From: Panagrolaimus kolymaensis
Taxonomy: Eukaryota; Nematoda; Chromadorea; Rhabditida; Panagrolaimidae
Direction: 5' to 3'
Assembly: GCA_028622995.1 (NCBI GenBank)
Contig: JAJQJQ010000024.1
Coordinates: forward strand, 1,116,001 to 1,180,000
Length of the DNA: 64,000 nt
Position numbers and translations under genes: made by a program. The notes under the pieces are model-generated. The model saw only the letters and a list, made by a program, of their open reading frames with translations, had not been told where the DNA came from and ran no database searches. Shown here one piece after another: positions 1 through 12,700 of the stretch (within the stretch, counting starts at the first letter, position 1; each line of letters starts with the position of its first letter).

Positions 1-3000
1 TTTTACACGTAAAAATTTATTTTTTATTTATTTGGAAAAAAAGCTTTTTAGAGGAAAGAAAAAAAAATGGAAGGGAAAAAAGTATTACATGATCAAAATC
101 GAAGTGTAGCAGCATTTTCCATTCACTTTCACCATTTTTTTTTCTTTAAAACACACACACTGCAAATATTTATTTGAGTGTCTATGAATGAGAAAGAGAA
201 AACACACACAAATATAAGACACGCAAGAAAATGATAGAAAAAAAAGTGAATGAGAAAGAGAGTTTGGAAAATGTGAGAGATTCAAAATTTATTTTGTTAG
301 TCAACAAAAAAAAGGTAAAAAAAAATTGGGTGACAAAAAAATAAATATATTGAATAGTGAATATGGAGGAAAAGAAAAACGACGGAATAAACGGGAGTGA
401 TCAAATGCATCTCTTCCATCCTGCGTTTTGTTGCTATTTTTTTTATTAGGTTTGTGCATCCTTCGCGTGTATGCATGCGTGTGGTGGTGCGTCTGTGGGT
501 GCAGGTGTACGTACATACGTACGTCGTCGACCGGTTAGGTAGTAGCTATTGCTGTGACAAAAAAAACCCCAACAAAATAACGACGATAAAAAGTAAGTAC
601 AAAAATAATATTAAAAAAATTTTTCTCTTGAATAAATAAAGCTGCTTCCTAACTCCCAATAACCTGGCAAAAAAAAAAAAATATGCAAAAAAAATGAAGG
701 TGAAAAGCAACAGCAAAAAAAATTATACCCCAGAATAGCAAAATAAAGGCGAGAAGGACTCTCGACGAACGCACACGTTTTTCTTTTATTCACCCACCTT
801 TCTTTTCTTTTCTTTTTTTTTCTTCTAGAAAACCAAAAGAAAAATAAAGCAAAGAAACAAGAACTCCATTTTTTTTTCTTCTCTCATTCATTAAATCTTC
901 TCTCGTTTTTCTGCCATGTGTCTTTCTTTTTCTTCTTCTAGCCTTTCTAAGATTATGATTATTATTATTAATAATAATATCATTTTACGCGCTGCCGCCG
1001 CCGCTCCACTTTCACCCAATTTTTAAAAGCCATTTGAAAAAAAACTAAAAAAATCAATGCCACAAAAAATGGTAAAAAATTAAATTAAAAAAAAATAATA
1101 GTTAAAATTTTCTATAAAAATACTTTCCAAATAAATAATAAAATAATTATTTTGTTTTGATTTTTGTTTGGCGACAAAAAAATAAAATAAAATTGGAAGC
1201 AAAAACGCACGCTCTCGCGCTTGGGTTTGCAAGCAAGAAAGCAAGTAGCTCTCTCTCACTTTTTCACTCATTCAATCGCTGCCTATTTTTTTTTTCGCTT
1301 CTTTATTGTTTCCGTAATATATTTTGACGTGGCAATAAAAAAAATATATATATGAGAGGAATATCTGAAATGCAATCTTCTTCATTCATATTTTTTATTA
1401 TATTTTTTTTACCTCTCTCTTTATTTTTCTTTCTCGTCACCCACTCTTTCTTTCATTCATTCAGAAAATCTTTCTTTTTTTTTCTTCGGCGGAACTTCAC
1501 TAAAATTTTTAAAATCTTTTTTTAAATTCTTAAAAAAAAATATTATCGCGGAAATCAAGAAAGATCTTTGGATTTCTAATTTTCTTTTAAAAAAAGGTTT
1601 TTAAATTGCTAAGAAAAAATTTTAATATTTCCAAATTATGAGATTAGCCTCTATTATTATTATTTTTAAGAACCACACGAAGGATTTTGAAAAATATAAA
1701 ATTTTACTTTAGGTAAAAAAAAACAAAACCAAAGATAACAAAAAAGTTACTATTTTTTGCCATTTTCTGAATCATAAATAATAGTGTTGTTTTTTTAGAG
1801 TTCTCCTCCACTCTAAAAGAAAATGACCATATTTCATTTCCAAAAAAGGTGGTCGTTAAATATTTTGATATTAAAGAAAAAAAAGGTTCAAAAAACAAAG
1901 TTAAAATATTTAAAAAAAATCTAGAACTTTCATGAAAGTTTTTTTATTCTCTCCAATTTTTTTTATTAACTCGACGACGCCCACATTTTTTTGAAATTAA
2001 TTATTGAGTAATAAAAACTTCTTTTTTTGCCTTTCTTAATTATATCAAAAACTTTCCATAAAAAAAACTATATTTTCAACGCTTAAAAAAGCTCCTATAA
2101 AAACAGTAAAATTCTGAACTTTGAAGCTCTTAAAATTACGTCACGCAAGACAAAGAAAAAAAATGATAAAGAATTTTTTTCGAATAATATTGGCAATTAC
2201 TGCTTCAATCACATACTTACTTATAATAAACCAATGATCACGAAGAAAACAAAATTTTTTTTGATTACCTGTAAAATTTTTATTTTACTGTGAAAATTCA
2301 CATTCCAGAAATGCACATTTCAGACAGTCAAATTCTTAACTGTTACTGAAAAAAATTTCGGTAATTTTAGAGTGAGAATATATGCAAATTGGGCTTTTAA
2401 TTTTTTTTATGAAACAAGGGATCGTTATTTTTTTGTTGGCCACTAAATTTATATAAATACGAAAGCTACTATTTCATTTTGGTTTTGAAAGAAAAAACTC
2501 AGATATCAGAAAATTATTATTTGTAAATAAGATCGAAATCCAAAAACCTATACAGAAAATTTCTTAACAAGATGAAAGAAGAAATTTAACAAAAAATTTG
2601 AAGAAAAAGAAATTTAACTTTTTCTAAATATTATTGATCGTTAAATCGAGAGAAAAAAAAGTAAAGAAATAAAAATCATATTATTATCTATTTTTTCCCT
2701 ACTTTTTACTACCCCTTTTTTGCTATTCCATAAAAGTGTCATGCAAAGTGCAAAATAAAAATAAAATAAAATATCATGATGTTTCTAAATAATTTTATTT
2801 TGTTGAATGAAATGTTGTTGGATTTCTTTTTTTTCTTATCACTAAAAAAAGAAGGATCGAAAGGAAATGAAAAGAAAAAAGGCAAGCAAGCAGCAAAGCG
2901 ATGATTCTTTTATGATGGGAGTATTGAGAGTGAGTGAATGATAGCATGCATCAACGTGACCATAACATGTCAAAAACATGATTAAATTGATTAAAATGGA

Positions 3001-5829
3001 TTGATGCTTCACTTTTTATTTTATATTTTTTTGTTGTTGCAAACTAACTTCTTTTTTTACTGACATCAAGCTATAGAAAAATAAAGAATCATTTTTTCTG
3101 GAAAAGTTTTTGGGATTTTTAAAACAATATTTACAGAAAAATTCTTAAAAATGAAAGATTTTTGCAGAATCAAATAAAATTTTGGGCGCCAAATTAAACA
3201 AAAATTTAATTTTAATTTGCAATTAGCATTTAAAATAATACCAAAAATTTGAGTTTGACTGACTCAATAAAAGTTTAGTAAAAAACAATGGGCTTAAAAT
3301 TCAGGAAGATTTTAAATACATTACTTATGAATTTCGTTCTTAAAATGAGTTAAAATATTCTCAAAGTTAAAAACTAATTAGTGTTTTTCGAAGCAAAATT
3401 ATACTCGTCTATTTTGAAAATATCTCTTTGATTAAAAAATAAAAAGAAAGTATAGCCGCAAAATTACTGTAGAAAGTTTTTGCATTTTTTGTTTTGTTTA
3501 TTAGTTACTTCTTATTTAAGTTAGTTAATAAAGCTAAAAATTAATAGTATAAAAAAATTCAAAATAATTTCAAAATTAACTGAAGCGTTTATGATTTTTT
3601 GCGAGGTAAAAATAAACTCCAACTTTTTGTTGTTTTTGTTGAACATTTGGACCAAAAATACATACATATTATGATCGAAGAGGAGGGATGTTTATGGAAA
3701 AAATATTAATCAGTGTTTTCCATATCTTTGAAAATTTTCTATAAACTTTTAGAAAACAAATATTTGACAAAAAAACAATTATCGAATACTGTAAGAAAAA
3801 ATTAAGGGTTAAAAATTTAAGAAAAAAAGCCGTCAAATAGAAAAAAAAGGAAAAAAAACTAAAGTGGTTGTTGTTGCATAGCAAAAAAAAATTTCATTGC
3901 AATGCAATAAATAAAACATAGACAGACACACATGTTTGAATTGATTTTGATCATACGATTTAAAATTTATTTTCCTTTGTTTTCATTTTTTTGTTTCTCT
4001 AAATTTTTTTTCTCACTCGATTGCGTGTATGTAAGTGTGTGTAATGATGATCGATCTATAAAATGGGAATGAAAAAAAAACAAAGGATTGATTTAATGAT
4101 TTTATGCAGCAGAAAAATAAGAGAAAATAATCTCCCAATTTTTTCATTTATTTATTTAGTTGCAATCAAAGAGAAATTTTTACATACACGTTTGTTCGTT
4201 GTTGCACTTTTAAGGGAGCCAGTCGTCGCTCGCCTATTGGAAAAATAAATTGGAAAGTCACTATCATTTTATTCTTTCATTTTTCATTTTTCATTTTTCA
4301 TCATTTTTATCAGTCAATCGTCGTTTCCACTTCGTTACAACGAGCTAGTTTCGTGATTAGCGAGAAAATAAAAAGAAGGAAGGAAAAAATACATATTTTA
4401 AATATCAAAAAAGATTTATTTTTCTTTGTGTTTCTGTTTGTGAAAGTCGTCGTCGTCGATTTTCCAATATAGCCATAATAATCAACCAAAAAAAAGAAGT
4501 TTAAGTCGTCGAAGTAGGCGACATGAAAATAAAAAAAAAAAGAAGAAAAGAACATTAAAAATCAAAAAAAGCAAAAGTGCAAAGTGAAAAAAGAAAAATT
4601 AAAGAAATAGAAAATGGAAAAGAAAAAAAGATTAATGACATGGCAAAAAAAATACTAGGCAGACAGACGACAAACACGCAAATTATAACACAAATTTTTA
4701 TGCCGCAGCACAATGTTGTTTCAAAAAAAAAATTACGACGAGCATAGAAAAAAAACATATTAAAAAAAGGAGGTTAAATATAATTTTTTTTTATTTTTAA
4801 TCATACACAATTTTTTTTTTAAAAATAATTATTCTAACCAAGAGAAAGTGAGATATAAAAAAAAAGAGAGAGAGACAAAATTACTACAATTTTTAACCAC
4901 ATTTTTTTAAAGTTATTTATTTCAGCAAAATTATTAGTTTTTTTTATTTGTTTATGGCGACATTTTTCTTTTTTCTTTGTATTTTTAAAAAGGTGCGTTC
5001 AAAGGATTTTCAAAGAGGTATATGGAGAGAGAAAAAGAGAATACAAAAAATTAACTATGAGCTCAGAAACGAAAAAAAAAAATGAATAAAATACAAATTC
5101 TTTATTATTATTTTTTTGGATTACACTAAAAATACAAAAATTGTGCATTCTTATTTCATGTCTTTAAAGAAATTTCATCATGTGGCAGACAAAATTAAAT
5201 TTCATGGCAAAGAATAAAGAAAATTTTTACTTAATTAGGGAAATATTTTTTTTATATATAAAATGTTATATCCCATAAAAAAGGAGTTTAGTTCTTGCAC
5301 AAATTTGAGTAATCACAAATAAAATACTTTTTATTATAATTTGTAATTGAAAAAAAAGATGAATAATAATTACTAAAACAAAAAGGAAAATTAGAGCAAA
5401 AACCATTTACTTTAAAATTAAAATAACAAGAAAGTTTCAATCAATTTACTTCTAGAATTTTTTTTTGAAAGTTGCAGTGAGTTAAAAATTATTAAGTTAA
5501 GTCATTTATTGGCGCAAAAATGTTTTAAATTACATAGTTTAAAAAATAAAACAATTATCTTTATCGTGAAGCGAAGGTTTAATGAAATTGATGGAAGTAA
5601 AAAATTCAATATTCAATATTTCATTTTTATTTATTTTTTAATATTAATATTTTATGACTGTGTTTTTGGATTCATTGCAGCAAAATTAATTTTAAGCATA
5701 CTTCTTTCTTTAAATATAATATTTCGAGGAACCTAAAAAGTTTGCAAACACATAAATATTCTTTTTTTTCCAATTTCATGAACCATTTTAGTCCGCGATT
5801 TTGTGAATCTACCAACGACTGGATTAGTT
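1..5829. other. AT-rich region without a recognisable gene
   Basis: This stretch is dominated by poly-A and poly-T runs, CTTT/ATTC microsatellites, and a CA-rich patch near 150-210. Slightly GC-richer islands lie at about 390-560 and 985-1010. Open frames in either strand are short, low in complexity and lack plausible splice partners. One oddity is a possible coding patch around 5550-5610 that shares the residues N-x-I-D-G-S-K-K with the candidate exon near 7640. No AACTG array is present here, unlike the DNA after 10.37 kb. It could be the upstream or intronic region of a gene whose exons I cannot see. Confidence 0.5.
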
Positions 5830-6843
5830 TCAAACCAGAAAGCCTTCAGCATGGTCGAAATCATTTCCAAATGCATTTAATTCCACTTCAGCAACCGATT
5901 CACCCCAATTTGCAATATATCGATTGCTTACACTATTATGAGTTCGAAAAAATGACCAATATGTGCAAAAAATATTTAACAATAAAAGTAAAACCAAAAT
6001 AATCTTAATTAAATGATTTAAAAAAAATTCTCTATGCAAATTTACAAACCTTCAACGATGAATAATCATTTTGAATAATATTTGTTGAAGTTAAACTTAA
6101 TAAAGAAATAATACCTCCAAAACCAAAAAATATGCTTGAAATTGATAAAATTGCTTCCTGCAAAAAAATAGATACACATAAATGAAATTTGTTCTTTCTC
6201 TAATTTTTTTATAAATAAAAACTTACAACTTTAAACCAATAATATTTTTGTACAATAAAAACTATCGAAATTGAATTAGATAATAATATTAAACTTAAAA
6301 ATATTGCAACAATCAAAAATTCATTATAATCCCGCAAAAATGGACGTAAATTATTCCAAAAATAAAATGATAATATTATACATAACTAAAAGAAAATAAT
6401 AAGAATAAATTTGCGTAATTTAAAACTGATTTAAAAAAATTCTGAAGCTCTAAGTTTTTAGTTATTTTTTTTGGTTAAAAAATAAGTTTTGAAAAGTTTG
6501 ATCCAAAGTTCACAAAAAATGAGTTCTAGAGTTTTCAAAAGCCCAAAAAAATAAATTTAAAAAACATTAAAAATATTAAACCTGAATAATAACTTTAAAA
6601 ATACTTTGAATATTTAATGGATAAGTAAAAATATGTTTAGGTAATCCATCAAAACCCCAACACGCGCAAATACCCATATAAATCACTCGAATACCTGAGA
6701 GAAGAAAATTATTTGATGTTGTTGTTTTTTTCTAAACAAAAATAAAAAAATAAACATTTTATTATAATTAAAAAGTTCCAACATACCCAACAAAAAATAA
6801 AATTTTTAAAGCTTTAAAATATTGAACTGCTTTGAAATCATAA
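5830..6843 (-). CDS. multi-exon four-helix membrane protein, function unknown (5' end not found)
   Basis: Reading the minus strand, five segments join into one hydrophobic frame. The exons are 6843-about 6780, 6731-6582, 6385-6227, 6157-6050 and 6003-5830 (TGA stop). The last four are whole codon numbers (50, 53, 36 and 58 codons) with phase-0 joins and mostly good GT/AG sites (GTAAGT at 6226, TTTTGCAG before 6157). The 5' donor of the first segment is uncertain: GTTGGG or GTATGTT both keep the frame. The protein shows about four hydrophobic helices, for example FLIVAIFLSLILLSNSIS, an Ile/Phe/Gly-rich helix in the fourth exon, and ILVLLLLLNIFC. A short acidic C-tail follows. The layout recalls tetraspan/MARVEL-like proteins, but I do not recognise the family. 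The initiator Met lies in an upstream exon that I could not find. Confidence 0.55.
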
Positions 6844-7500
6844 CTAAAAAATATAAATATAAATAATATTTTTTTTTTGTACAAAAAAGCAAAGAAAAGT
6901 TTTCTTTTTTTCGGTTACAAATTTTTCTTTTTCTTTTTTTTTGGAAGCAATGTTTGATGGTTTTTCTTTTTATATTCAAAAAAAATAAAATATCGCGAAA
7001 TATGAAAGGAAAAAAAGACTTTTTTTTCTTTCGACTGTTAAAAACGCATGCATGCATGTGCACCACTTTTTTTCAACCAACAAAAACAGTGATTTGTCAG
7101 CATCAGCAACAACAAAAAAGTAGCAATGAGGCTGGCAGCAGCGGCGTGACTGTGAGCTGTAGCATCATCATCGCAGCGCAAAAAAGAGAGAAGCAAACGT
7201 TTAAATAAAAAACACACACGAAACTCGCAACCAACAACTAACATCAAAAAGAAAATGCATGAAAATAAATAAATTGTTGGAAGAAGACGCTGAAGACAAA
7301 AAAAAATAAATAACAAACACGTATGTTCATGATATGGTTTTTTCGTTTTATTTGCATAATAATTTTTATGACTGACTTACTGACTGACGACTGACATACT
7401 TTTTTTTTCTTCCACTTTGTTTTTTTTATCGCAATTAAAATATATTTATGGAGCAAAAAAAAAATTAGAGGCAAAAAAGGAAAAAAAGATGGAAACATGT
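6844..7500. other. mixed-composition stretch, possible promoter/5'-UTR
   Basis: A less AT-rich patch at about 7040-7215 (CATGCATGCATG, CAGCAG/CAACAACAA runs, GTGACTGTGAG) stands out in A/T DNA. It resembles the island at 32.95-33.9 kb upstream of the second exchanger gene in being CAG/CAA-rich. It could be the promoter or 5'-UTR of the minus-strand membrane-protein gene or of a plus-strand gene. The open frames across it are simple-sequence and not convincing as protein. Confidence 0.3.
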
Positions 7501-7579
7501 TGGATTTAAATTTTGACGTCTAAAAGATTTTTTTTTGCTTCATTTTACTTTTTTCTTGTTTCTTAAATCTTTTCATTCT

Positions 7580-8778
7580 TCTTCTAATGGTAATGATAAA
7601 TATGTTTTTAAGATGCAAAATAAAGCAAACAAAATCGATGGTAGTAAAAAAGAATATGTTGGTCAATGGAAACATCGTTATTTGTTGCATATTTATGAAG
7701 GTCAAAAGAGTTTATTGAATAAAACAATAATAAGATACTGTCATTCGAGATATCGTTTTCAAAATATTATTTGATACACACCCAAAAGAAATTTGAAAAC
7801 TAAAAATAAGCAAATTCATTTCAATGACAAAAAAGCCACAATTTCCTTAATTTTTTTTTTTTTTGCGAATCAGCAAAAGATATCCTAAAAACATTTCGAA
7901 TGCTTGAATGTGTATGTCAATTTTATAAAATAACGATGTTTAGCAAATAAAAAATGCAATAAAAAAAGTGGTCAATTAGGCAAGTGACCACAAAAAGTTC
8001 GTTTTGTCTTCTCATATCAAAAAAGAGACATTTTTTTTATCCCAAAAAACCTGGTGATAAAAAGAAAATATTCCAATATGAAAAATTCCATGATCAAGGC
8101 TATTGAAGAATCCCACTAAAAAATTATTGTATTTTTTCATTACTCATTTCATAATAAAATATGGTTATTCATTTTAGGGTCTTAAAGTAACTTTGCCGTC
8201 ACAAGCTGCAACATTTTTTCAATCTAATAAAAAAGTTAATATTTGTAAAACATTTTTCTTCTTCTCCTTCTCCTCTTGAACCCCTTTTGTGAAGCCTCCT
8301 GCTCCATCCAAGTGTACAGATAATGATGTTCAAAAGGTTAGTCCCTCTGGATTTCGCCTACCTATTTTTCCTCGTTGAATGAATCACTTTGTTTATTTTA
8401 ATACTTTTTTTGTATGCCATTTTTATTGTTTATACAAACTTGTAAATTTATAAAATCATTTAGTATAAATTTTATTATTGTATTTCTTATATGTGGGTCT
8501 TGGAAGCATTACATCAAAATTAATTTAAACAATCAGATATTTTTCTTTAATGTTTAAAGTTTATATTTTGATGTATTAAAATAGTTCACCAAAATTAACC
8601 AAAATATTTTTTGTCACCAATCCATAATTATTTTTTTCAAGAAAAAAGAAAATTATTTAAAATCTTTAAAGATCGTCGCCACAAAAAAAATCTTTTTGGA
8701 CTACAAAAATCAGCGTCAATCAATGAAGTCGCCGAGTCGCCGATCTCCTTCAAAAACACCCATGTAATTGCATTAACC
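7580..8778 (+). CDS. possible exons of an unrecognised plus-strand gene
   Basis: Three to four short segments look coding against the A/T background, but I cannot join them with confidence. At 7590-7774 a frame reads through IDGSKKEYVGQWKHRY and ends in a TGA. At about 8178-8232 a TTTTAG-flanked segment reads GLKVTLPSQAATFFQ. At about 8299-8340 a segment reads PPAPSKCTDNDVQK before GTTAGT. At about 8643-8775 a frame ends in SPSRRSPSKTPM and a stop. Codon use is more balanced than in the neighbours. No family is recognised; these may be exons of one or more genes, or decayed copies. Confidence 0.22.
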
Positions 8779-9679
8779 CTCTTTTTGTTCTTTCTTTTTC
8801 GCTTGAGATCATTTCAAGTGGATCTTTTTTTTTACAAAAAAATAAAAAAAAAAGAAAACATAAATCTAAATCAAAGTTTTTCTTCTTTTCTTTTAAAATA
8901 ATAAAAACTTGAGAGATGATTGAAAGAAGAAATAGAAATAAAATTTTTTTTAATGAAATAAAGAAAGAAAAAAAAGTGCGTCACACATGAAGGAGGAAGA
9001 GAAAGAAGAGATATAAAGTTGATTAAAACTAAAAAAGATTCTCTTTTTTTTTCTCCTTCCTTTTCGATGGAGAAAAAAATAAAATAAAATAAAGAAAGAA
9101 AGATGTTCGAACAAATAAATAAATATAAATGAATTAAAAAAAGAGAGAGAAACTTACTTTGAAACTAACTAAAAAAGAATGGAAGGAAATAAAACGATAG
9201 AAGTTTTTTTTAACTTTATTTTAATTCTAATTTTATTATTTTAAAACAATGAAAAATTCGTTTGAAAATGAAAAAAGTCTTAAAGTTTGTTTTGCGTGGC
9301 TTTATTCTGCGGAAAAATGATAATTTATTAGGAAAAAAGTTTGTGGCTCTTCAACTTGGCAAATAAAATTAATTAAGAAATTATTTTATTTTTAAAATTC
9401 TGCAATTTTTTTAAAAATATTTATTGTATTCGAAAATCTTTGATTTAATAAAAAAATTCAAAGTCATTTTTGCAAAAACAAAAAAAACTTTTAAGTAAAT
9501 TATTTCTAAGACTATTTTTTTTATGTTTTTGTTCAATATTTTATTTATAATCTTTTATAATATTCTTTCCTATTTTTTTTTTTCTTAGTTTTTGTGTCCA
9601 TTTTCGCCATTTTTTAAGACCATCATCATCCAATGCCAAATAAAAAAAAACTCCTTTCCTTTTTTTTCCATTATATATA
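8779..9679. other. AT-rich stretch, nothing recognised
   Basis: Poly-A/poly-T tracts and GAAA/CTTT microsatellites fill this stretch. I see no ORF, RNA gene or repeat boundary that I can support. Confidence 0.5.
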
Positions 9680-9785
9680 GCCTCCTCTACCACCACATCA
9701 CCACCACCAGCAGTGCCTTTTATGCCACCACCACCACTGTGACCAACAACATCTTAACAACAACGACGACAACATCTTTTAGTTA
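9680..9785 (+). CDS. possible His/Pro-rich terminal exon
   Basis: After an acceptor-like TATATATAG the sequence reads PPLPPHHHHQQCLLCHHHHC followed by a short Asn/Asp tail and TAG. The balanced base composition and a Cys/His cluster suggest coding. CCACCA/CAACAA simple repeats could equally create such a frame by chance. No upstream exon in a compatible phase was identified. Confidence 0.18.
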
Positions 9786-12700
9786 GCTTTGCTTCTCCTC
9801 CACTTTAGTCCATTTTTATTTTTTATTCTGCTTCAGTCGCCTTTTTTTTTATGTGGTAATGGTTTATATAGCTCCTTTTTTTTCTTTCCTTCCTTTCGAA
9901 AAAAAAAATATATAAAAAATATATATAGAGGCTATTTGTCAGAAAAGACCAAAAGAGAGATAGAGTTAGTTGACTTCATTCTTTTATTTTTTTGAACGCC
10001 AGCTGAAATAAGCTATGAAATAAAACATATTGTTGTTGTTAGCTGGTTGGGTTTCTCTTTTAACATTTTGGTCTTCATTGAAGCTTAAAGAAAAAATGAT
10101 ACATTTTTATTTATTTTTATTATTATTTAACTTGATGAGGCTTTTACGCATTTTTTGAAAGAAAGTTATTATTTATGGTTTTTTATCTTTGTTTTTTACA
10201 AATGCGGCATTTTTTTATTTTTTTAAGTAACATGAAAAGCACCTCTTTTTTGGTGTTTTTTAAATAAAAAAATTGTTGTTACAAAGATTCTCGCCACGGA
10301 AATTTGAATGTATTTAATAGCTATATTTCTGATGGTTAATTAATAAATGGAAACCAAAAAAATTGAGATAAAAACTGCGAAATCTTTTTTTTCTTTTCTT
10401 AACATCTTTTAAAAAAATTTTTCATTCACAATTTTTTATTGACCATTAGCCTCCAAGGCTCGAGCATCAACATCATCTCTCGAGATTTTTAAGCTTTTTT
10501 ATTGAGAAGCCAACAAGCAATTTGATATACCTGAGAGTGAAGCAGCAGCAAAGAAAAAAAACTTTTTCCTTCCGTTGCTGCTTATTTATTTTTAATCCCT
10601 TCAGCAAAGATTTGACTTAACAACAACTCAAAAAACTTCCTTAAAGCTTTTTAAAAATGAAAAAAATATTAAATATATTTTAAGAAAAACAACAAAAAAT
10701 GTGTTTTTGCCATTTAAAAATTTATTTTGTTCAATTTTTACCTTTTAGTAGCACACCAGCAAAAAATATCTTTGGTGTGGATGAAAAATAAAAACATTAA
10801 TAAATTAAGTTTTAATATGTATTTTTATTTTTGTAATACTCTTTTGCTTACTTACTTTTTTTCTTCGTTTGTATTAGTTAATAGTTAATTCGAATTTGGA
10901 GCAGCTAGGCAACAAGAAAATGTATTGTAGCTTGCCTCAAACCAAAATGAAAAAATGAAAAATTTAATACAAGTCGCATGATTTTTTTTTTATTTTATGC
11001 TTTTGCCAAGATTTTTTTGGTTAATTCGCTTTAAATTTATTTTTTTGGATGATGTATTTTTTTTAAAAGCAAATTTTTATTTTTTAATAAATTTTTACCA
11101 AAAACTGTTGTTGGCATTTCTAAAATTAAAAAATAAAACTGTTTTGCATTATACTTGGTCTCAAACTCTGATGGCATAAATCTTTGTCCAAATTTTCGGT
11201 ATTGCATTAATTTAATTATTAAATAAAAGAATTTTGAGTATTTAAGTGAAAACTGCGGATCTGTTTGGCATTGATTTTGTTTTTTTTAAACTGAGTTTTG
11301 CCATTAAAGTTTTTTTAATCTAAAATTATTATATATATTTTTTTATTAATAAACTAAACAAAAAAAATTAGGTTATTACCAGTGCTGTATCGACGCCGAC
11401 GAAATCGTCACGTCGTCGACGAAATCGTCGACGCCGACGACGGCGTCGGCGTCGGCGTCGTCGTCGATACTTTTTCTTATTTGTCGTCGACGCCAAAAAA
11501 TACTCGATTTTTTCAAAAAAATAAAAAAAATCATAGAAAATACAAAAATTAGACTATTTTAAACGCTTTAATTTAAAGTTATTGTTGTTTCCGTTAATAG
11601 AAACTTGTTTTATAATTATTTTATTTAATAATTTTTAGCTAAAAAAGCTCAAAATTTAATAAAGGAAAAAATATTTTAATTTTGGCGTCGAGGCGTCGAT
11701 TTGTCGTCGGCGTCAACGACGGCGTCGACGCCAAATTTTTGTGACGACGCCGTCGTCGTCGTCGGCGTCGGCGTCGACAAAATGGAAAAATGACAGCACT
11801 GGTTATTACCAACGCTACAGGTCGCCCTTTTCCATTTTTTTGTATATGATATTTTTTCTTTTTTTGACATAAATTTTGTTACGTTTTTTCCATCCAAAAT
11901 TGATTTATATTTTTCTCGAAAAAAAAAGAAATGAGAAATAATTTTATTTTATTATATTTCTCCCTTTTCCTTAACTTTTTTTATTATTTTTTTCTTTCTA
12001 TCTCGTACCCAATTCCGTTATTTTTATTTTTCATTTTAATGACGTTTTATAAATATAAAATTGTATGTTATTTATGTATTTGTCCTTGAAAAATAGTCAA
12101 CGACGACAACCACCAACCGCAAAAAGAGAGCATTTTTTCTTATTTTCTTTCCTTCATTGTAAAATTTTTCCTTCTTCTTTTTCATCTTGAACAACAACAA
12201 AAAATGTATTCAACTTTTTCTTCATTTTTCTTGATTCTGCCAAAGTATTAAAACTGATTCTATTTTGAGATTTGATTTTAGAGAAAAAAACTGTTAATCA
12301 ATAGCTTTTTATAAATTTTTTAAAAACTGGATTTGGATAAAAAAAATTCTTTGATTTTGCAACGAGCTGAAAAAAATTTTTTACCCTTAATTTAACGGCA
12401 TATTTTTTTAAGTTTAAAAACTGCATATGGAACACCTTGGCTTAATTTATGTTTTTAGCATTTTCAAAATAATTTTGCTAAATAGCGAATGGATTTAAAC
12501 TGAAATTTTCTTGAACATTATTGCTCGGACATTCAAATTTTTTTTTTCAAAACTGTAACTTTATTTTTCAAGATTTCATAATTTTTAAACTGTTATTCCT
12601 CGAGGATTCATTAAAATATATATTAGCGAAAATATGTATACGAATTTGTATAAAAAAACTGCATACTCTTTATTTTTTTGGAGCTAAAACTATAAAAAAA

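Noticed and set aside
301..639. Overlapping ORFs on both strands in a GC-richer patch
   Set aside because: Low-complexity Phe/Lys/His-rich translations driven by GTACGT/TGTG repeats; nothing family-like.
11380..11801. 73-aa ORF and CGTCG runs as coding sequence
   Set aside because: The runs are the inverted arms of a MITE with perfect 8-bp target duplications.
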